Shown here: positions 52,656 to 64,000 of the stretch, piece by piece | Numbering within the stretch: position 1 is the stretch's first letter | How the letters are laid out: each line of letters starts with the position of its first letter | DNA from: Temnothorax longispinosus | Lineage: Eukaryota > Arthropoda > Insecta > Hymenoptera > Formicidae | DNA length: 64,000 nucleotides | Direction of reading: 5' to 3' | NCBI RefSeq assembly: GCF_030848805.1 | Contig: NC_092363.1 | Location: forward strand, 868,001 to 932,000 | Made by a program: the position numbers and the translations under genes | Notes under the pieces: generated by a model | Seen by the model: the letters and a program-made list of their open reading frames with translations, nothing else | Told to the model about the DNA's origin: nothing | Database searches by the model: none

Positions 52656-53733
52656 TAAAGTAGGTACTCAGGCATATTTCTAACCGCGTTTAACTCTCAA
52701 AGCCCACTTTTTCTTGTTACTCGTTTATTTAAGTATCGAAATTTTCCACCAATCTACATTTAAAAAAATCCAAATGTCTAATGATTATATACGATTACAT
52801 ATAGAATATTATATAATCTAATCACAATTTTACTAAACAAAAAAAAACCAGTGCAATAGTTATTTTGCTAATTATTTTTTAATTATTTTTCAGATTATTT
52901 TTTTTTATATGCGAACAGAGATTATACAAAAGAAAGAAAACTTTTGGACATATTTATATACGTATTCTAATACGTATTTATATACGTATTATTTCTTTGT
53001 TTTACCTTGCAATTGCAGTTCTTCCCCGTTACCATCAGTGCCCGCTTTCTGGCTTGCAGTTCCTCACGCGTAATGCAATATCCACCGAGAGGGCGTGACC
53101 GCACGGACGATGCCTCTTCGAAACCGGAAATAAGTTGGCGCTGCATGTTCATATTTTTTAATGAACTATAGCTCAAACAATTGCTCCTTAATTGCTCCCT
53201 CAGAATCAACAATTGCTCCTCTTTTAAAATTATTATTTTTTTGAGATATTTAATAAAAACAAAAAATTTCTAATTTTTATTGAAAAACATATTTATAATA
53301 ACTCTATGCAACTAAATACGGCATAGAACGATTGCTCCTTCATTGCTCCTTATTGCTCCATCATAATTTTAATGATTTATTGCATTTTAATTGAAAAATT
53401 AACAAATTAATCATTTCACAAGTAACGCCGCCGCCGTCACTATCGGCCGCCTATTGTAACTATGGCAGCCATTGGCGGAAATATTCAAACGTAATATAAT
53501 AGCTCTATTGTTCATAACTATATCTCAAAGAGTTTAGTTAACATTTCCTATTTATTTTCGGTAGAATAATTATTTCTCGCTTCGCTCTATTGGAATTTTC
53601 TAATGCAAGTGTTATAGATTCGTTCTTGCTTTCGTAAGGTATATTGTATTAAATATATATATTGCAATTGCATGGACAAACGTGGAACGTGTTAACGACA
53701 CGTAGAGCGCGGATAATCGAATTAATGTGACGA
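52656..53733. other. AT-rich intergenic DNA
   Basis: No gene supported. Contains six copies of ATTGCTCC in two groups (53180-53219 and 53331-53359). An 81-codon minus-strand frame (52967-53212) crosses the first group and has no recognised domain. Confidence 0.5.
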
Positions 53734-55711
53734 TTACACGAACTTGTCCTGAATCGAGTTCCATTTCACGCTCAAACTGACTGTGGATTTTATTGACCCT
53801 GGCTGCAAAGATCGTTACGCGTGTCGAATATCTAAATCTTTTATGCAAAACTTTGTCGATTAAACAATTCGTGATTTTTATATGAAATGTTATACGTAAC
53901 GAAGTTAATGATAATTTCGCGCTAGAAGCTTTTATTGAGAATTTGCGCCGTTATATCCATTCGAGATAGACACTTACCTTGTTTCTTTGGCGTATATTGA
54001 AGATACCGTAGATGATGGGATTCATGCTGGAGTTGGTGCACGAGAAGAAGAAAAGAGCTCTCTGAATGCGTGGGTCGACTTCGAGGGCCGACTGTCGATC
54101 GATCCAGTACCTGTTTTCACGCGTTCGCCGATAAAGATTATAGAATCCAGTAGCGAGGAGTTTATCAATCTGGGATGCTACCCAGAAAACACCAAGTAAC
54201 GTGCAACTTTATTTTTCTCTTTCGTAAGATAAAATTTGCGTAGGTATCTGTGACCGTGAATGTCGGCATGGCAAAGTCTGTTCCAGTATCGCGATTAACT
54301 TTTAATCGACGGAAAAAATACTGCGGAAATTAAAAGTAATCGCAGACTCACCAAACGCTCATCACGTAGTAAGGACTCCAGCAGATAAGGAAGACGGCGA
54401 TAATGGTTATCGTCATTTTTAAAGTGCGCACCCGCGCTCGACTTAAGAAACCGCTCGAGGAACGACGTATTCTGTCTGCAAAGAATCCCTGTTTAATGTA
54501 TCGCAATCGCGCGCATCATTTCATTCATTACCGAGCATTGAACAATATACCATTAGATCTGTATTTGTAAATAAAATCAGAAATAGCGATTCGAAATAAC
54601 GCTTTCCAAATAATTTTTTACGTTCTTACAACGCGATAAATTACATTCGGCCGTACCTTCGTTCCTCTCCTTGGATCTACGGCAGATCTCCATAAAAATA
54701 TTGGTATAAGTGTAGAATATTACGATCAGGGGGAACCAATACATCACCACCATGCCGAATAGACTGTACGAAACTTCGTGTACGTACGATGGAAAGATAT
54801 TGAACGTTATACATTGGGTATAACAGGAATGATTTGGATGCGTCTCGAGATGGAACACCAACATCTACGAAGGAACGAGACATACGCTGTTTAACGACAT
54901 TCACGAAGCGATAAATGCCATTTTATGCTTGTTTTGTATAAAAATTAGTACACCTGTGGCAGGGAACAAAGTACGGAACCAATCCACGCAAGCATAAGCA
55001 GTATCTTCCCTTTCCTGTGAACATCTAGTATCTGGAGGGGTCGCATTACGGCGTAATATCTGGAAGACGCAGCTACGTGAACGCGCAATCTTATGTGCGA
55101 TCATCTTAAATATCGCAAATCGTGTTAACATTAAAATGTTCGATCAACCGAAGAAAGGAAATGTGTCGTGGAATGATCGCGATTTACGGTATTGTTGTGC
55201 CGACCTGTCTATGCTTATGCAGACTATTACGAAGGATGAAAGGTACAGGCCGAACGTCCTGAAGAAAGCCATTATGCGACACATCGCGTCTCCCGCCTCC
55301 CAAGACACTGTGCTTGCCCATCCGATTTCGAACGGCATCATCAGGAATGTCACCTGGACGATGATAAGATACAACACGTCTTGTGTTAGTTTATCGTAAT
55401 TAAGTTATTTTGCGCGTCCGAGTTGTTATACTTACAAAGAGGTCAGCGATCGACAGGTGCACCACGAGGTTCTGTATCCGGGACTTGGACTTTCGTTTCT
55501 TTATTATGGTCAGCACGGAAATATTTCCAGTGGCCGATATCACCATGAGGATGCTGTAAGTGATTATGGTCACCAAATGGCCATCGTTGAAGCGCAACTC
55601 GATTGGCAGTTCCGCGTGAGCCGTGTCGTTGCACTTGAGGCTCTCTTCGTCCTCGGTCTCGCCCAATTGCATTACGTTCCCCATGTCATTGAAGATCAAA
55701 TTATCAATCAT
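53734..55711 (-). CDS. AkhR: adipokinetic-hormone receptor-like class A GPCR (7 coding exons)
   Basis: Exons on the minus strand are 55711-55436, 55353-55205, 55059-54954, 54864-54657, 54475-54352, 54110-53978 and 53802-53734. All junctions have GT/AG ends and compatible phases, giving 354 residues. Visible class A landmarks are Asn63 in TM1, Asp90 in TM2 (LSIADLF), a disulfide pair from Cys117 and probably Cys195 in the second loop, Asp141-Arg142-Tyr143 after TM3, CWSPYY from Cys278 in TM6, and Asn318-Pro319-x-x-Tyr322 in TM7. N-glycosylation sites are Asn28 and Asn188. The TM2-TM3 segment (MMPFEIGWA, MAFFRTFGLYLSSF, CISIDRYYAV) is the hallmark of insect AKH receptors, which signal in fat body to mobilise lipid and sugar. 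The related ACP receptor is the main alternative. The start ATG follows an acceptor-like TTTCAG, so a non-coding 5' exon is likely. The last exon is the least certain. Confidence 0.9.
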
Positions 55712-58700
55712 CTGAAATTGTCACATTTTGATCGTGTTAAAAGAGATATATTTCGCAACACTTATTTCCCTGTTTTAATTGCAAAAAAATATTTCTCCCT
55801 ACTCTAAATTTTATAAAATAATGAAAGAAATGTTGAAGGATAATGTAATATAAAACTTATAATATCTGCTATATAACGTAAATTCGAGAGATATCTAATG
55901 CTCACACTTTTAGCTCGGAAAGTTTGGGAAATAATAGATCGGACTAATGCATCTAGAGAAAGTTTGTTCCAGCAAAATACGCAACAATCGCAGCGGAAGC
56001 AATTAGTCGAAACGAATGTTTGCCAGATCGTGTTTATTTGTGTTTAGCCTTTAACGCAGCGGACAAAGGTTACATCACGTTCAAAGGGTTGCATTGCATT
56101 AAGAAGCGAATTGCGATTCAATATATAGTAAAGTATAGATAAACGCGGTCAAAGAAAAGAAATAAGATTTAGATATAAAAAGATCTCTTAAATATTTATT
56201 TTTACATCATTGTCAATAAGTAAATTAACGTTTTTTTCTATCTGCTATATTTTATTCGGTAATTCTACAGAATAGGGCCTTTTCCAAATTTTGATATTTT
56301 CTTGCGGTTTTCTTGGTAAAAACCTTTATTGTGGCTCCGAAAGTGATAATCAATCGGGGGAGTCCGAAACATATGCACCCTACCTATTTTTTTTTTACCT
56401 ATTTTTACTTTATTTTTAATAAATGTCTAGATTAAGAGCGCATACACTTTCCACGCGAACCGAGGTTCACGCACCCCCCCCCCCCCCCTGCTTTTGGGGA
56501 GGTGCGGTAGCCCCGAAATAGTTCACGCATACACTTTTCACCGCCGGCATAACCCGGTATATGAAACTTTACGTAGTAAAAGGTGCGATAAATTTTACTA
56601 AGATTTGTTTTCTCGTATAAAATAATGAACTTTTTCAGACTTTTACAAACTAAGTAGTATACCACTGTAGGCAAAATTGCACCTATATTGACTAAAAGTC
56701 TTAACAAGGTCGCCAAACTGACTTAACATGTCGATAAAGTATCGATTAGTTGAAAATTCTATACTAGATTTGCGAATGAGTCGTATATCTTAACCAAATC
56801 CGACCTGGCCGCAGGAGGAAGTGATCCGCGCAGTTCCTTGGGCTTAACGCACCTACGGCAATACCGAGTTCCCGACACCGCGGACATACACGAACAATTA
56901 TACATACATTCATACACTTACACAGTTTCGAGTTCAAAGTTCTACGAGTTTACGAATTTATATTACGCAGTTTAACTTCTGTTTGGGACGCTTTTATTGA
57001 GGCGTTCATGTTAATCTAGTCGAAGTCGTTTTGTTTTGATGTGATACAACTAGTTTCGGTTTCGCTATTATGACCACATGGGCTACCCCCACGGTTTTTC
57101 CTTTATCTGAATAAAAAAAAAAAATTTGACCTATGCAATACCATCTATGGTGATCTAGAGCATGGTTATGGCAGCCGTGCAGCCGAGCAAACGCGCTCTC
57201 GAGCTGTGAATCACGCGGCGCGCGCGCGTTGCTTCCCGACGACGCGACGATAACCGCGTGAGATGAGATGGACCGGTTCGGCCGTGGATCGTCAACATTC
57301 GTCGCATAGTCCTCGTAGCTCACGCACGACGCCGCGAATTGCCGTCGGCGATGCCCACTTGACGCAGCAGTAATCTGCTCTACATTCTTTTAGGCAGAAT
57401 TTGTTACCATTTCTCGCGATTCCTTAATGTCAGTCAGAAATGACCACAGGCGACGTTTCACAACGTTAGCGTTTTACAACGTTTGATAACAAAACATTGG
57501 TTTACGTTGGGAATTACGTATTGAAGTCGCTCGAAAAGTGTGGTGCAGAGTATAACGTCAGGCGAACGTTAAATATCTTAACGTCGGGTAATAGGACTTA
57601 AACTGTTTCGAATTTGACGTTGGGAAAGTGATAAAAAAAGCACGTCGTAATTTTAACGTTAAGACAACGTCCAAAAAACGTTAGTAATTATAAGTTACAT
57701 TTTATAACTTTCTTGGACCGCTTACAACGTTGTGATTAGTAAAAAAGTAGTCCTTAGTCGGAAAGTTAACCGAAAAATGTTGCTTGGGCGGTCACTGACC
57801 GACCTCATTTGGGGGACCGTTGAACCCGGCAGAAAAACGCCGACAGGGCATAACTTAAAACAATATAAGGGACCGTCGAAGAAGCCGCGACGGAGAGTAA
57901 TACACCGGAGACTCTGCCCGTGACCGTTCTCATAAGCCGTGTCGCGAAGGTTTACAAAGCGCGTGCGAGTTATAGTAATTGTGAAAGGCAAATGCAAGTG
58001 TAAGTTAGTAAGTGTAAAAGGGGCGCTGAAATAAAGCTCCAATATAAAGTAAAACGAAGTGAAGTTCATTTAGCGACGCCTACACCCCGTTCCACCTGCG
58101 AACCCGACCGCTTCCTAGTCTGCTCGCCTGTGCCTACCGAGTCCCAACTCGTAAGGTCAAGAGATCCCGAAAATAATAAACGTTTTGCCGTAAGCCGTCA
58201 CCAACCGGCGACGCGGCATAACAAATTAATTCTGTATAAAATACGACAAAAGCTCGTTCATCACAGGATTAGGAACGTAGGTCAGGTTACAGCATATATA
58301 TTTACAGGTAAGAGCGTATTTACAGATTTTGCGATTCAAAAGACACTCGAGATTTTATCTAACGACTACGTTTATTTGTTGCAGGCTTCAGAGTCTGTCT
58401 TATGCAAATACCAGAACTAAGTTAATAGCGGCCTAAAAAAGCTTGCATGGTGTTTGAGTACTATCGCATCACGAAGCAAGCGGTCGTGGATATACGCGGA
58501 GTGCACACGAATCCTCTATTTGATAAACCAGCAAAAACAGTATCCTTCCTATTCATCGCATGGAATGATAATTATTTTACCAATTTCGTCATATTTTGCT
58601 TAACGCTCATATCTTACGGGTGCAAGATAAATCACGGGTGAAATCACAACATTCCAAACACTATATTTGTCCTTTACACTGAATAAGGAGACTTTGATAT

Positions 58701-58726
58701 AACGAGACTGTGTATAGGCAGAAATC
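55712..58726. other. intergenic, no gene called
   Basis: Probably holds the promoter and 5' untranslated exons of the AKH receptor on the minus strand. Contains a 15-base C run at 56474-56488, a cluster of ACGTT/AACGT words at 57450-57730, and a possible retroelement-like stretch at about 57760-58110 with an internal AATAAAG. Frames at 57722-58069 (-) and 58130-58420 (+) have no recognised domain. Confidence 0.45.
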
Positions 58727-59989
58727 ATGGAATCAGAAGCAAGTAATCAAATTAATAACGACTACACCGAGTTGTTCTTCTACGCGACCATGTGTCACGT
58801 TTGCAAACGGTTTGGCGACGGCGTCCAATTGAAGAGATGCGGTGGCTGCAAGATGATCGCCTATTGTGGTCCTGAACATCAGAAGCAGCACTGGAAGCAG
58901 CACAAACCTTTGTGCAAAGCCATACAGAACGTGCTGCGAAACTACAACATGGATTATTGCGGTGAAACTACGGAGGAATGGGCCGACAAGAAGCTGACCT
59001 TCATGCAGCTAGTGTCGTCCAGGCTAGGACGTGACCTGAATGTGAGTGAGATGGATATGTTCTTTTTTCCAAACGAGTGCCTAATTTGCCACAAATGGAA
59101 GTCGTTGAAGAGTTGTAAGAAGTGTGCTGCCAGTTTTTGTCAAATTCACGAAAACCACATTGACCACTGGGACATCTGCGCTCCTCTGGAACTATGTCTT
59201 CGTATAAAATTATTTTTTTCTATAGAAGAAGGATACTGCACATTTCCGAATAGTGTCTTGCACAGTTCCTCTACGACTATTGCAGTTCACAACATGAGAG
59301 ACTTTATAAAGGCTTTTGTGTATATTCAGACTAACTCGGAGATGGAGTACAATATCTGGGCAGCCTATTCCTCAGAATATCTGACGCGTCCCTTGACGCT
59401 GTTTTATGCTGTGGGATTGTTAAACTATGTTCTAAAAGGCACATTTCTAATCATTCATATTGTAGGTGCAAATTACCTCGAAGAAACCACCTTATGGACG
59501 TGGGAAATTTTCCTGCAGTTAATGGAGCCCGTGACATCAATAATGATTGTAATGATAGGGCCGGAATTAAAAGATAAATTGGATCCGTCACGCACTGATG
59601 ATAACTTTTTTTTGGGGAACAAAAGTTTGTTTGTTGAGTACCACGATGTGTCATACGAGGACTATGTGGACAGTTCGACATTCACAAAACCGGACTTGAT
59701 TGTAGGATTTCACTTAAGTATTGAGGAACATAATAATAAGGAAATATGGGCGCCATCCATACGTGCGTTAGCGCAACAGAATTGTCCGTTTATTTTAACG
59801 TTTTCTAAGCAACGGGAACTTGAGAAGGGGATGAACAAAATGAACACAATCCTGGGTGAGGAGTTAGATTATTTCGGTAGCGGAAAGAACCCATTCGCCA
59901 GTTGCAAACCGCATAGAGACTTTGGGTCAGAGCGCGTGTGTTATCATAATCAGTATATGATTATCTACCGAAGCTTTGTTCGTAACTGA
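58727..59989 (+). CDS. MYND zinc-finger protein, MSS51-like (intronless)
   Basis: A single uninterrupted frame encodes 420 residues. A MYND finger at residues 23-63 has ligands Cys23, Cys26, Cys38, Cys41, Cys47, His51, His59 and Cys63; the sixth ligand is His rather than Cys. A second, incomplete Cys/His cluster follows at 118-151 (Cys118, 121, 130, 133, 138, His141, Cys151). The C-terminal half, with IIHIVGANYLEE near 232 and MIGPEL near 276, resembles the C-terminal domain of MSS51/zinc-finger MYND proteins. Yeast Mss51 controls mitochondrial COX1 translation; animal relatives are less well understood. The absence of introns beside a multi-exon neighbour suggests a retrogene or an insect-specific intronless family. 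AATAAA lies at 60061. MYND identity is firm; the MSS51 assignment is moderate. Confidence 0.85.
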   Translation: MESEASNQINNDYTELFFYATMCHVCKRFGDGVQLKRCGGCKMIAYCGPEHQKQHWKQHKPLCKAIQNVLRNYNMDYCGETTEEWADKKLTFMQLVSSRLGRDLNVSEMDMFFFPNECLICHKWKSLKSCKKCAASFCQIHENHIDHWDICAPLELCLRIKLFFSIEEGYCTFPNSVLHSSSTTIAVHNMRDFIKAFVYIQTNSEMEYNIWAAYSSEYLTRPLTLFYAVGLLNYVLKGTFLIIHIVGANYLEETTLWTWEIFLQLMEPVTSIMIVMIGPELKDKLDPSRTDDNFFLGNKSLFVEYHDVSYEDYVDSSTFTKPDLIVGFHLSIEEHNNKEIWAPSIRALAQQNCPFILTFSKQRELEKGMNKMNTILGEELDYFGSGKNPFASCKPHRDFGSERVCYHNQYMIIYRSFVRN

Positions 59990-60060
59990 TACGCGTAATT
60001 TAAACTACCCATACGAATTGAAGGCTGTGTTTTTTGGCGAAAAAAACGTTGCGTGTGCGA

Positions 60061-60066
60061 AATAAA
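60061..60066 (+). terminator. polyadenylation signal of the MYND gene
   Basis: AATAAA 72 bp after the stop codon of the MYND/MSS51-like gene, in AT-rich DNA. Confidence 0.5.
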
Positions 60067-61589
60067 AGAATACGAGTTAAATGGAATTTTACGTTTAAGA
60101 AATGCAATGAAAGAATGTCTACTTATATTTATAATCCAAGAAGCCATTATTTACTTGTTGAATCGATTATCTTATATCAGTCGGGCATAAATGGATTATA
60201 AATATAACAGTAGTGGATGCGGTAACGTAAAATATTATTACAATGGCTTTTAGTTCTGTTTGTAATGAAGACAAAACTTTTTGATAATTTTTATAATAAA
60301 TATTTATATCTTTGTAATAAATATGTAGCAAGCATTTATGATGGTAATTGTTTCTGTTTCGATATTTTTTGATATCACATGTGTGAAAAGCTTCCTGTGA
60401 CAGTCGATGATCGCAATAATGGCAGAGATTGAGTGTGTGGTCCTGGCTTCCTACCCTTTTGTACGTGAGTATCGTTTCGAGGAGCATGTATTTTTTAACG
60501 AGATTATTAATGCTACTAATAACAGTTATCAACATACACTTATTGTGCTGAGATTAACAAAATTTAAAATTTTTTCTCTAAAGAATGCATTTTGACGACC
60601 TGCTACTGTCTAAAATTCTAATGATTTTCTTATTTTCCAAGAATTTTCTCACAAGTCTCAAAAATTGATTAAGAGAATTTGGCCAGACCCAGGCAGCATT
60701 ATAATTAATTATGTTGAATTTGATGCCTGTATCGCGCGTAATGCCCAGTAAAAGATATTTTACTAATATTTCACAACTCTTGGGTACGAATAATAAAAGA
60801 TGAATAAGAGGCATGGTTACAATTAGGTAGTCAAATCAACCTCTGCATATCGCGGTGCACTTAAATATAAATAGAAATTGTTGCAGTGTTTTCCAGATTA
60901 TAACTATTGTCCAAGATGATAGATGTATAGTTAGAGTTTCATTATATTTATTGAAACTACTTTAAGAGTATTAATATTTATTTTAATAAAATATTAATGA
61001 GACATTTTTGCGAGATCATTGAAAAATCTTGAATTAGATTGTTTTAAGATAAATGGTTTATGTGTAATTTAGCATATAATTGCTTGTACAAGCTTTAGGA
61101 TTTAATATAATCATGACATTGATAAACAAACTTGCAACAAAACTAGTTGTGTTTTATTTCATATGATTGTCTTAACTGTTATATAAATCTCACAAAAATT
61201 AAGGCTCCTGCTGGCTCGCGAGCTAACTCCGCGTTGACAGTGACGACCTGGCGACTTAATTCAAAGCGGTGAAAAGAAGAACGTTATTCATATACCGACA
61301 CAAAATGTATCGCATGATACATAAAAAAACGTTTTATTGATTAAAAAAATTGCAATCTTATATCTCCTTAGACTCCCTCTTTTCCTCACCTATCCTTTTT
61401 CCTAACCTCTCTTATAGTGATGCCAAATGGTGCTGTTATGAATTTAGTAGTAGATCGTATGTACAATGCTACTACCACATACATGACATTTCGGTGTTGC
61501 CGATGTCGAAACCGAAAATTGTCAAAACGTACGTTTGTGCGGCTTTGGAAGCGAGCGAGCCAGCCAGGGCCGAACAATACGAAAGGCAC
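60067..61589. other. intergenic, no gene called
   Basis: Two minus-strand frames (60578-60814, 78 codons, and 60167-60535, 122 codons) are AT-rich and unrecognised. The second has a CHYC...FHTC group that superficially resembles a zinc-binding site. Nothing supports joining them. Confidence 0.45.
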
Positions 61590-61905
61590 CCCGGGAAAAT
61601 AAGATTATATATAATTATATATAAATATATAATTATATATAATTATATATAAATATATATGATTATATATGATTATATATGGACATATATAATTCCAAAT
61701 ATAACTAGATATGAACAATAGATCATATATGCACTCATATATGGATCCATATAAGATTCATATGGAAGTATATATAACTTTATATGATTATATAATATTA
61801 TTATATATATTTATATATAATTATATATGTATATATAGACAAAATTCATATATATAATCATATATATTTACCTATATATAATTATACATAATCTTTCTTC
61901 CCGGG
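61590..61905. repeat. AT-rich ATATAT array bounded by inverted CCCGGGAA ends
   Basis: CCCGGGAAAATAAGATTATA on the left and its near-inverse (ending ATAATCTTTCTTCCCGGG) on the right enclose about 280 bp of almost pure A/T made of TATATAATTA, TATATGATTA and TATATGGA variants. The arrangement suggests a fold-back mobile element whose core is a microsatellite-like array. No coding frame. Confidence 0.7.
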
Positions 61906-62045
61906 ACGATGGAATCGGCTCGCTTGCAAATAAATTGTACGTTTTAATAGCAAAATATTTTGAGGCTTAATAATAATAAAAAATTCAAACTAAATATTAA
62001 ATTAAAATTATGATATAACATAATAATTTGACGAATTAAAATTAT

Positions 62046-62325
62046 ATGAAGCCGTTTCAAAGAACGAGCTTTGAAAGGTATGTGGTACAGATATAGCGTT
62101 AGCATTTTTACATTTTTTTCAATTATTACTAATTATTTTACAATCCCACCCTTTATTAGTACCTAAACTTTACTCCTGTAAAAGGATTTTGCGATCTATG
62201 AAGCCGTTTCAAAGAACGAGCTTTGAAAGATATGTGGTACAGATATCGCGCGTTAGACATTTTTACATTTTTCAATTATTACTAATTATTTTACAATCTC
62301 ACCCTTCATTAGTACCTAAACTTTA
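62046..62325. repeat. tandem duplication, two ~128-bp copies with 152-bp period
   Basis: The segment starting ATGAAGCCGTTTCAAAGAAC at 62046 is repeated from 62198. Copies run to TTAGTACCTAAACTTTAC, differ by a few substitutions and indels, and are separated by a 24-bp spacer. Non-coding. Confidence 0.9.
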
Positions 62326-62595
62326 CGTACAGATGCCTTGTTAGACAAGGACATATATCTTTCGTATTGTTCCTTTCTCTCCTATGTATTTAATTTGCAT
62401 GCACCCATTTATTCCTCTCTCTCTTTCTCTCCCTTTCTCTCATCCCTGTCCCTCTCTCTCTTTCTCTCTTACAAGTACACTGGGTAGCTACTCTTAGTAT
62501 GGTAAAATCAGGATTTTCTGGAAGAGTGGTGTTAGGATTCTAGGGTATATTTGAAGAAAGAAAAACGGTAATGTAATTTAGGACAAGAAACTCTA
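62326..62595. other. no gene recognised; short pyrimidine-rich tract
   Basis: Contains CTCTCTCTTTCTCTCCC-type DNA at about 62416-62471. No coding frame. Confidence 0.5.
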
Positions 62596-62601
62596 TTTAT
62601 T
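62596..62601 (-). terminator. polyadenylation signal of the proline-rich gene
   Basis: AATAAA on the minus strand, 54 bp beyond the TAG stop of the proline-rich gene. Confidence 0.55.
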
Positions 62602-62655
62602 ACAGTTTATAATGTAATGAGTCTATATGAGTTACATATAAGGGCAATTATAAGG

Positions 62656-63420
62656 CTACATATAAGACCATCTTGACGCCGACGGCGGCGCGTATGGGGG
62701 CGCGTATGGCGGCGCGTACGGGGGCGCGTATGGCAGAGCGTACGGCGGCGCGTATGGCGTCGCGTATGGCGGCGCGTATGGCGGCGCGTATGGGGGCGCG
62801 TATGGGGGCGCGTATGGGGGCGCGTATGCTGGTTGTGGCGGCGTGTATGCTGGCTGTGGCAGCGTGTATGCTGGCTGTGGCGGCGTGTACGCCGTCGGTG
62901 GAGTATACGCTGGCTGCGCGTGTACTCCACCGGCGTACTTCATGTTTTTCCCGAGGTTTCTCCGCTGGTTCTGCAGCGCTCGACGCACCACATGATTTGC
63001 GATCTGTAAAAAAAATTTGTATATGTATAGGGTAAATCATTTTACTCGACGCATGCATGCACGCTCGCTACATTGCTGTAGCGGCCCTTACTCTACTTAC
63101 CTTATGCATTGCGCTCGCTCGCTTTCTCTCCTCGCTTTGTGGTAGCGACGGTGTCGGCGGCGGCGGTGGCGTCATCGTCGGTGGCATCGGTGTCGATGGC
63201 GGAGGCGGAGGCGGCGGCGACATTGCCGCCGTTGCTGTCGTCGTCGATGGCGGAGGCGGCGGCGGCATTGCCGCCGTTGCTGTCGTCGTCGATGGCGGAG
63301 GCGGCGGCGGCATTTTCGCCGTTGCTGTCGTCGTCGATGGCGGAGGCATTTTCGCCGTTGCTGTCGTCGTCGATGGGGTCGGTGGCGGCAGCTTGCTCGC
63401 CACACCTTTCTCACTTTTGG
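62656..63420 (-). CDS. proline-rich repeat protein, 5' part uncertain (2 clear exons)
   Basis: Two coding exons on the minus strand, 63420-63101 and 63003-62656, are joined by a 97-bp intron with GTAAGT and TTTTTTTACAG ends in phase 0. Exon A encodes four imperfect units of the form PPPPPPSTTTATAAM (12 or 15 residues) and then a long Pro/Thr stretch. Exon B starts with a basic 20-residue region, then repeats AYTPPQP five times and YAPP about ten times, ending SRWSYM. No catalytic domain is present. Exon A begins after TTTCAG with two bases of a split codon, so an upstream exon exists. A minus-strand segment at 63919-64000 has a GTAAGT donor in the matching phase. Such Tyr/Pro repeats occur in structural secreted or cuticular proteins, but function is not assignable. 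Splice ends and in-frame repeats argue it is real. Confidence 0.6.
62690..62890. repeat. minisatellite encoding YAPP/AYTPPQP repeats
   Basis: Tandem 12- to 21-bp units such as GCGTATGGCG and GCGTATGCTGGCTGTGGC make up the 3' half of the proline-rich gene. Confidence 0.9.
63188..63381. repeat. 36- to 45-bp tandem repeat in the proline-rich gene
   Basis: Units containing GTTGCTGTCGTCGTCGATGG with a variable GGCGGAGGC tail recur four times. They encode PPP-STTTATA(K/A)M units on the minus strand. Confidence 0.9.
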
Positions 63421-63595
63421 CTGAAATAAAAAAAATAAAATTACTATATTTGTAATAAATTATATATAAATAAAGTTTATCCAATCAGCACCGTTTTTTA
63501 CAAGGATATACATTCGTGAACCACGTGCTTCTGTATTATATTTCGAAGCGCTCGCTTCACGGAAGTATATTCATTCATAAAACAGTACTAATTGT

Positions 63596-63726
63596 AAGTA
63601 ACGCGTCACTTGTAACGCCGTTACCATTACCGTTATCTTTTTATAGTAACGATTTGGTAATGACATGACGTTTTTCCATAACGGTAATGGTCACGACGTT
63701 ACAAGTAATGCGTTACTTCCCAACCC
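63596..63726. mobile_element. hAT-like fold-back fragment
   Basis: AAGTAACGCGTCACTTGTAA and the following block through ACCATTACCGTTAT recur inverted at 63678-63718. The right end continues into TTCCCAACCC; read on the minus strand this gives GGGTTGGGAAGTAACGC, a terminus seen in many hAT elements. The left end lacks this extension. It lies inside the putative first intron of the proline-rich gene. Confidence 0.6.
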
Positions 63727-63833
63727 AGAATTTATACATATATTATAAATGTATAATATAATAGTTATTTATGCAACAAGTACTGGAAGATGAAAATTCA
63801 CGCACGTGTTGCATACCCTATTTTATGTTGTAA

Positions 63834-63893
63834 ATGCGTGGAAAGTGGCCTATCACGCACGCGTCGCGTGTGTGATAGGCCTTTTTCCATGCA
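63834..63893. repeat. 60-bp imperfect palindrome
   Basis: GGCCTATCACGCACGCG at 63847 is followed after TCG by its inverse with one mismatch, and flanking TGCGTGGAAA/TTTTTCCATGCA extend the stem. Also inside the putative first intron of the proline-rich gene. Confidence 0.85.
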
Positions 63894-63918
63894 CGTGTGA
63901 CATAAATGTAATACTTAC

Positions 63919-64000
63919 ATTTACGATATATCCGCCGTGGTCTATCTTCTATCGCGGTCACGCGGTCACGCCGGTCACCAAGAGTTCCCGCCGAACGCAT
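63919..64000 (-). CDS. possible upstream exon of the proline-rich gene, partial
   Basis: On the minus strand an open frame begins with ATG at the window edge and reaches a GTAAGT donor at 63918-63913. It ends with one base of a split codon, which is the phase needed by the exon starting at 63420. The 27 encoded residues are Arg/Asp-rich with no signal peptide. The gene may continue beyond the window, so the ATG may not be the true start. Confidence 0.3.

Overview
This is nuclear DNA from an insect. The clearest gene is a seven-exon receptor of the adipokinetic-hormone/GnRH family. Introns follow the GT/AG rule, (TC)n/(GA)n microsatellites are common, CpG is not visibly depleted, and there are many short non-autonomous DNA transposons. 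These traits fit Hymenoptera, probably an ant, but the species is an inference. There are no bacterial features, rRNA genes, tRNA genes or CRISPR arrays that I can support.

Positions 1 to about 48,000 are a gene desert on the evidence available. The open frames there are short, lack convincing splice structure or protein-family signatures, and often run through microsatellites. What can be supported is repeat content: MITE-like elements at 3500, 5660, 19550, 24321 (hAT type, perfect 8-bp target duplication), 25527, 31703, 33349 (TTAA type), 43697 and 47135 (TAA type), plus several long (TC)n tracts.

Positions 48,000 to 64,000 hold the genes. A two-exon secreted Kunitz inhibitor lies at 48204-48653 (+). 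An AT-rich stretch follows, containing a 1.55-kb fold-back element (51087-52635) with ~650-bp arms around a short unrecognised coding-like loop. The AKH-receptor-like gene is at 53734-55711 (-) and is complete as reconstructed. An intronless MYND zinc-finger/MSS51-like gene is at 58727-59989 (+). A proline-rich, repeat-built gene runs off or starts near the right edge (62656-63420, -, possibly with a first exon at 63919-64000).

The genes are not an operon and share no obvious pathway. The receptor would act in neuropeptide control of energy mobilisation, the Kunitz protein as an extracellular serine-protease inhibitor, the MYND protein possibly in mitochondria-linked or chromatin-linked work, and the proline-rich protein has no assignable role. 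The most unusual structures are the fold-back element with its coding loop, the CCCGGG-bounded AT-rich array at 61590-61905, and the low-complexity proline-rich gene. I found no clearly new multi-gene system.
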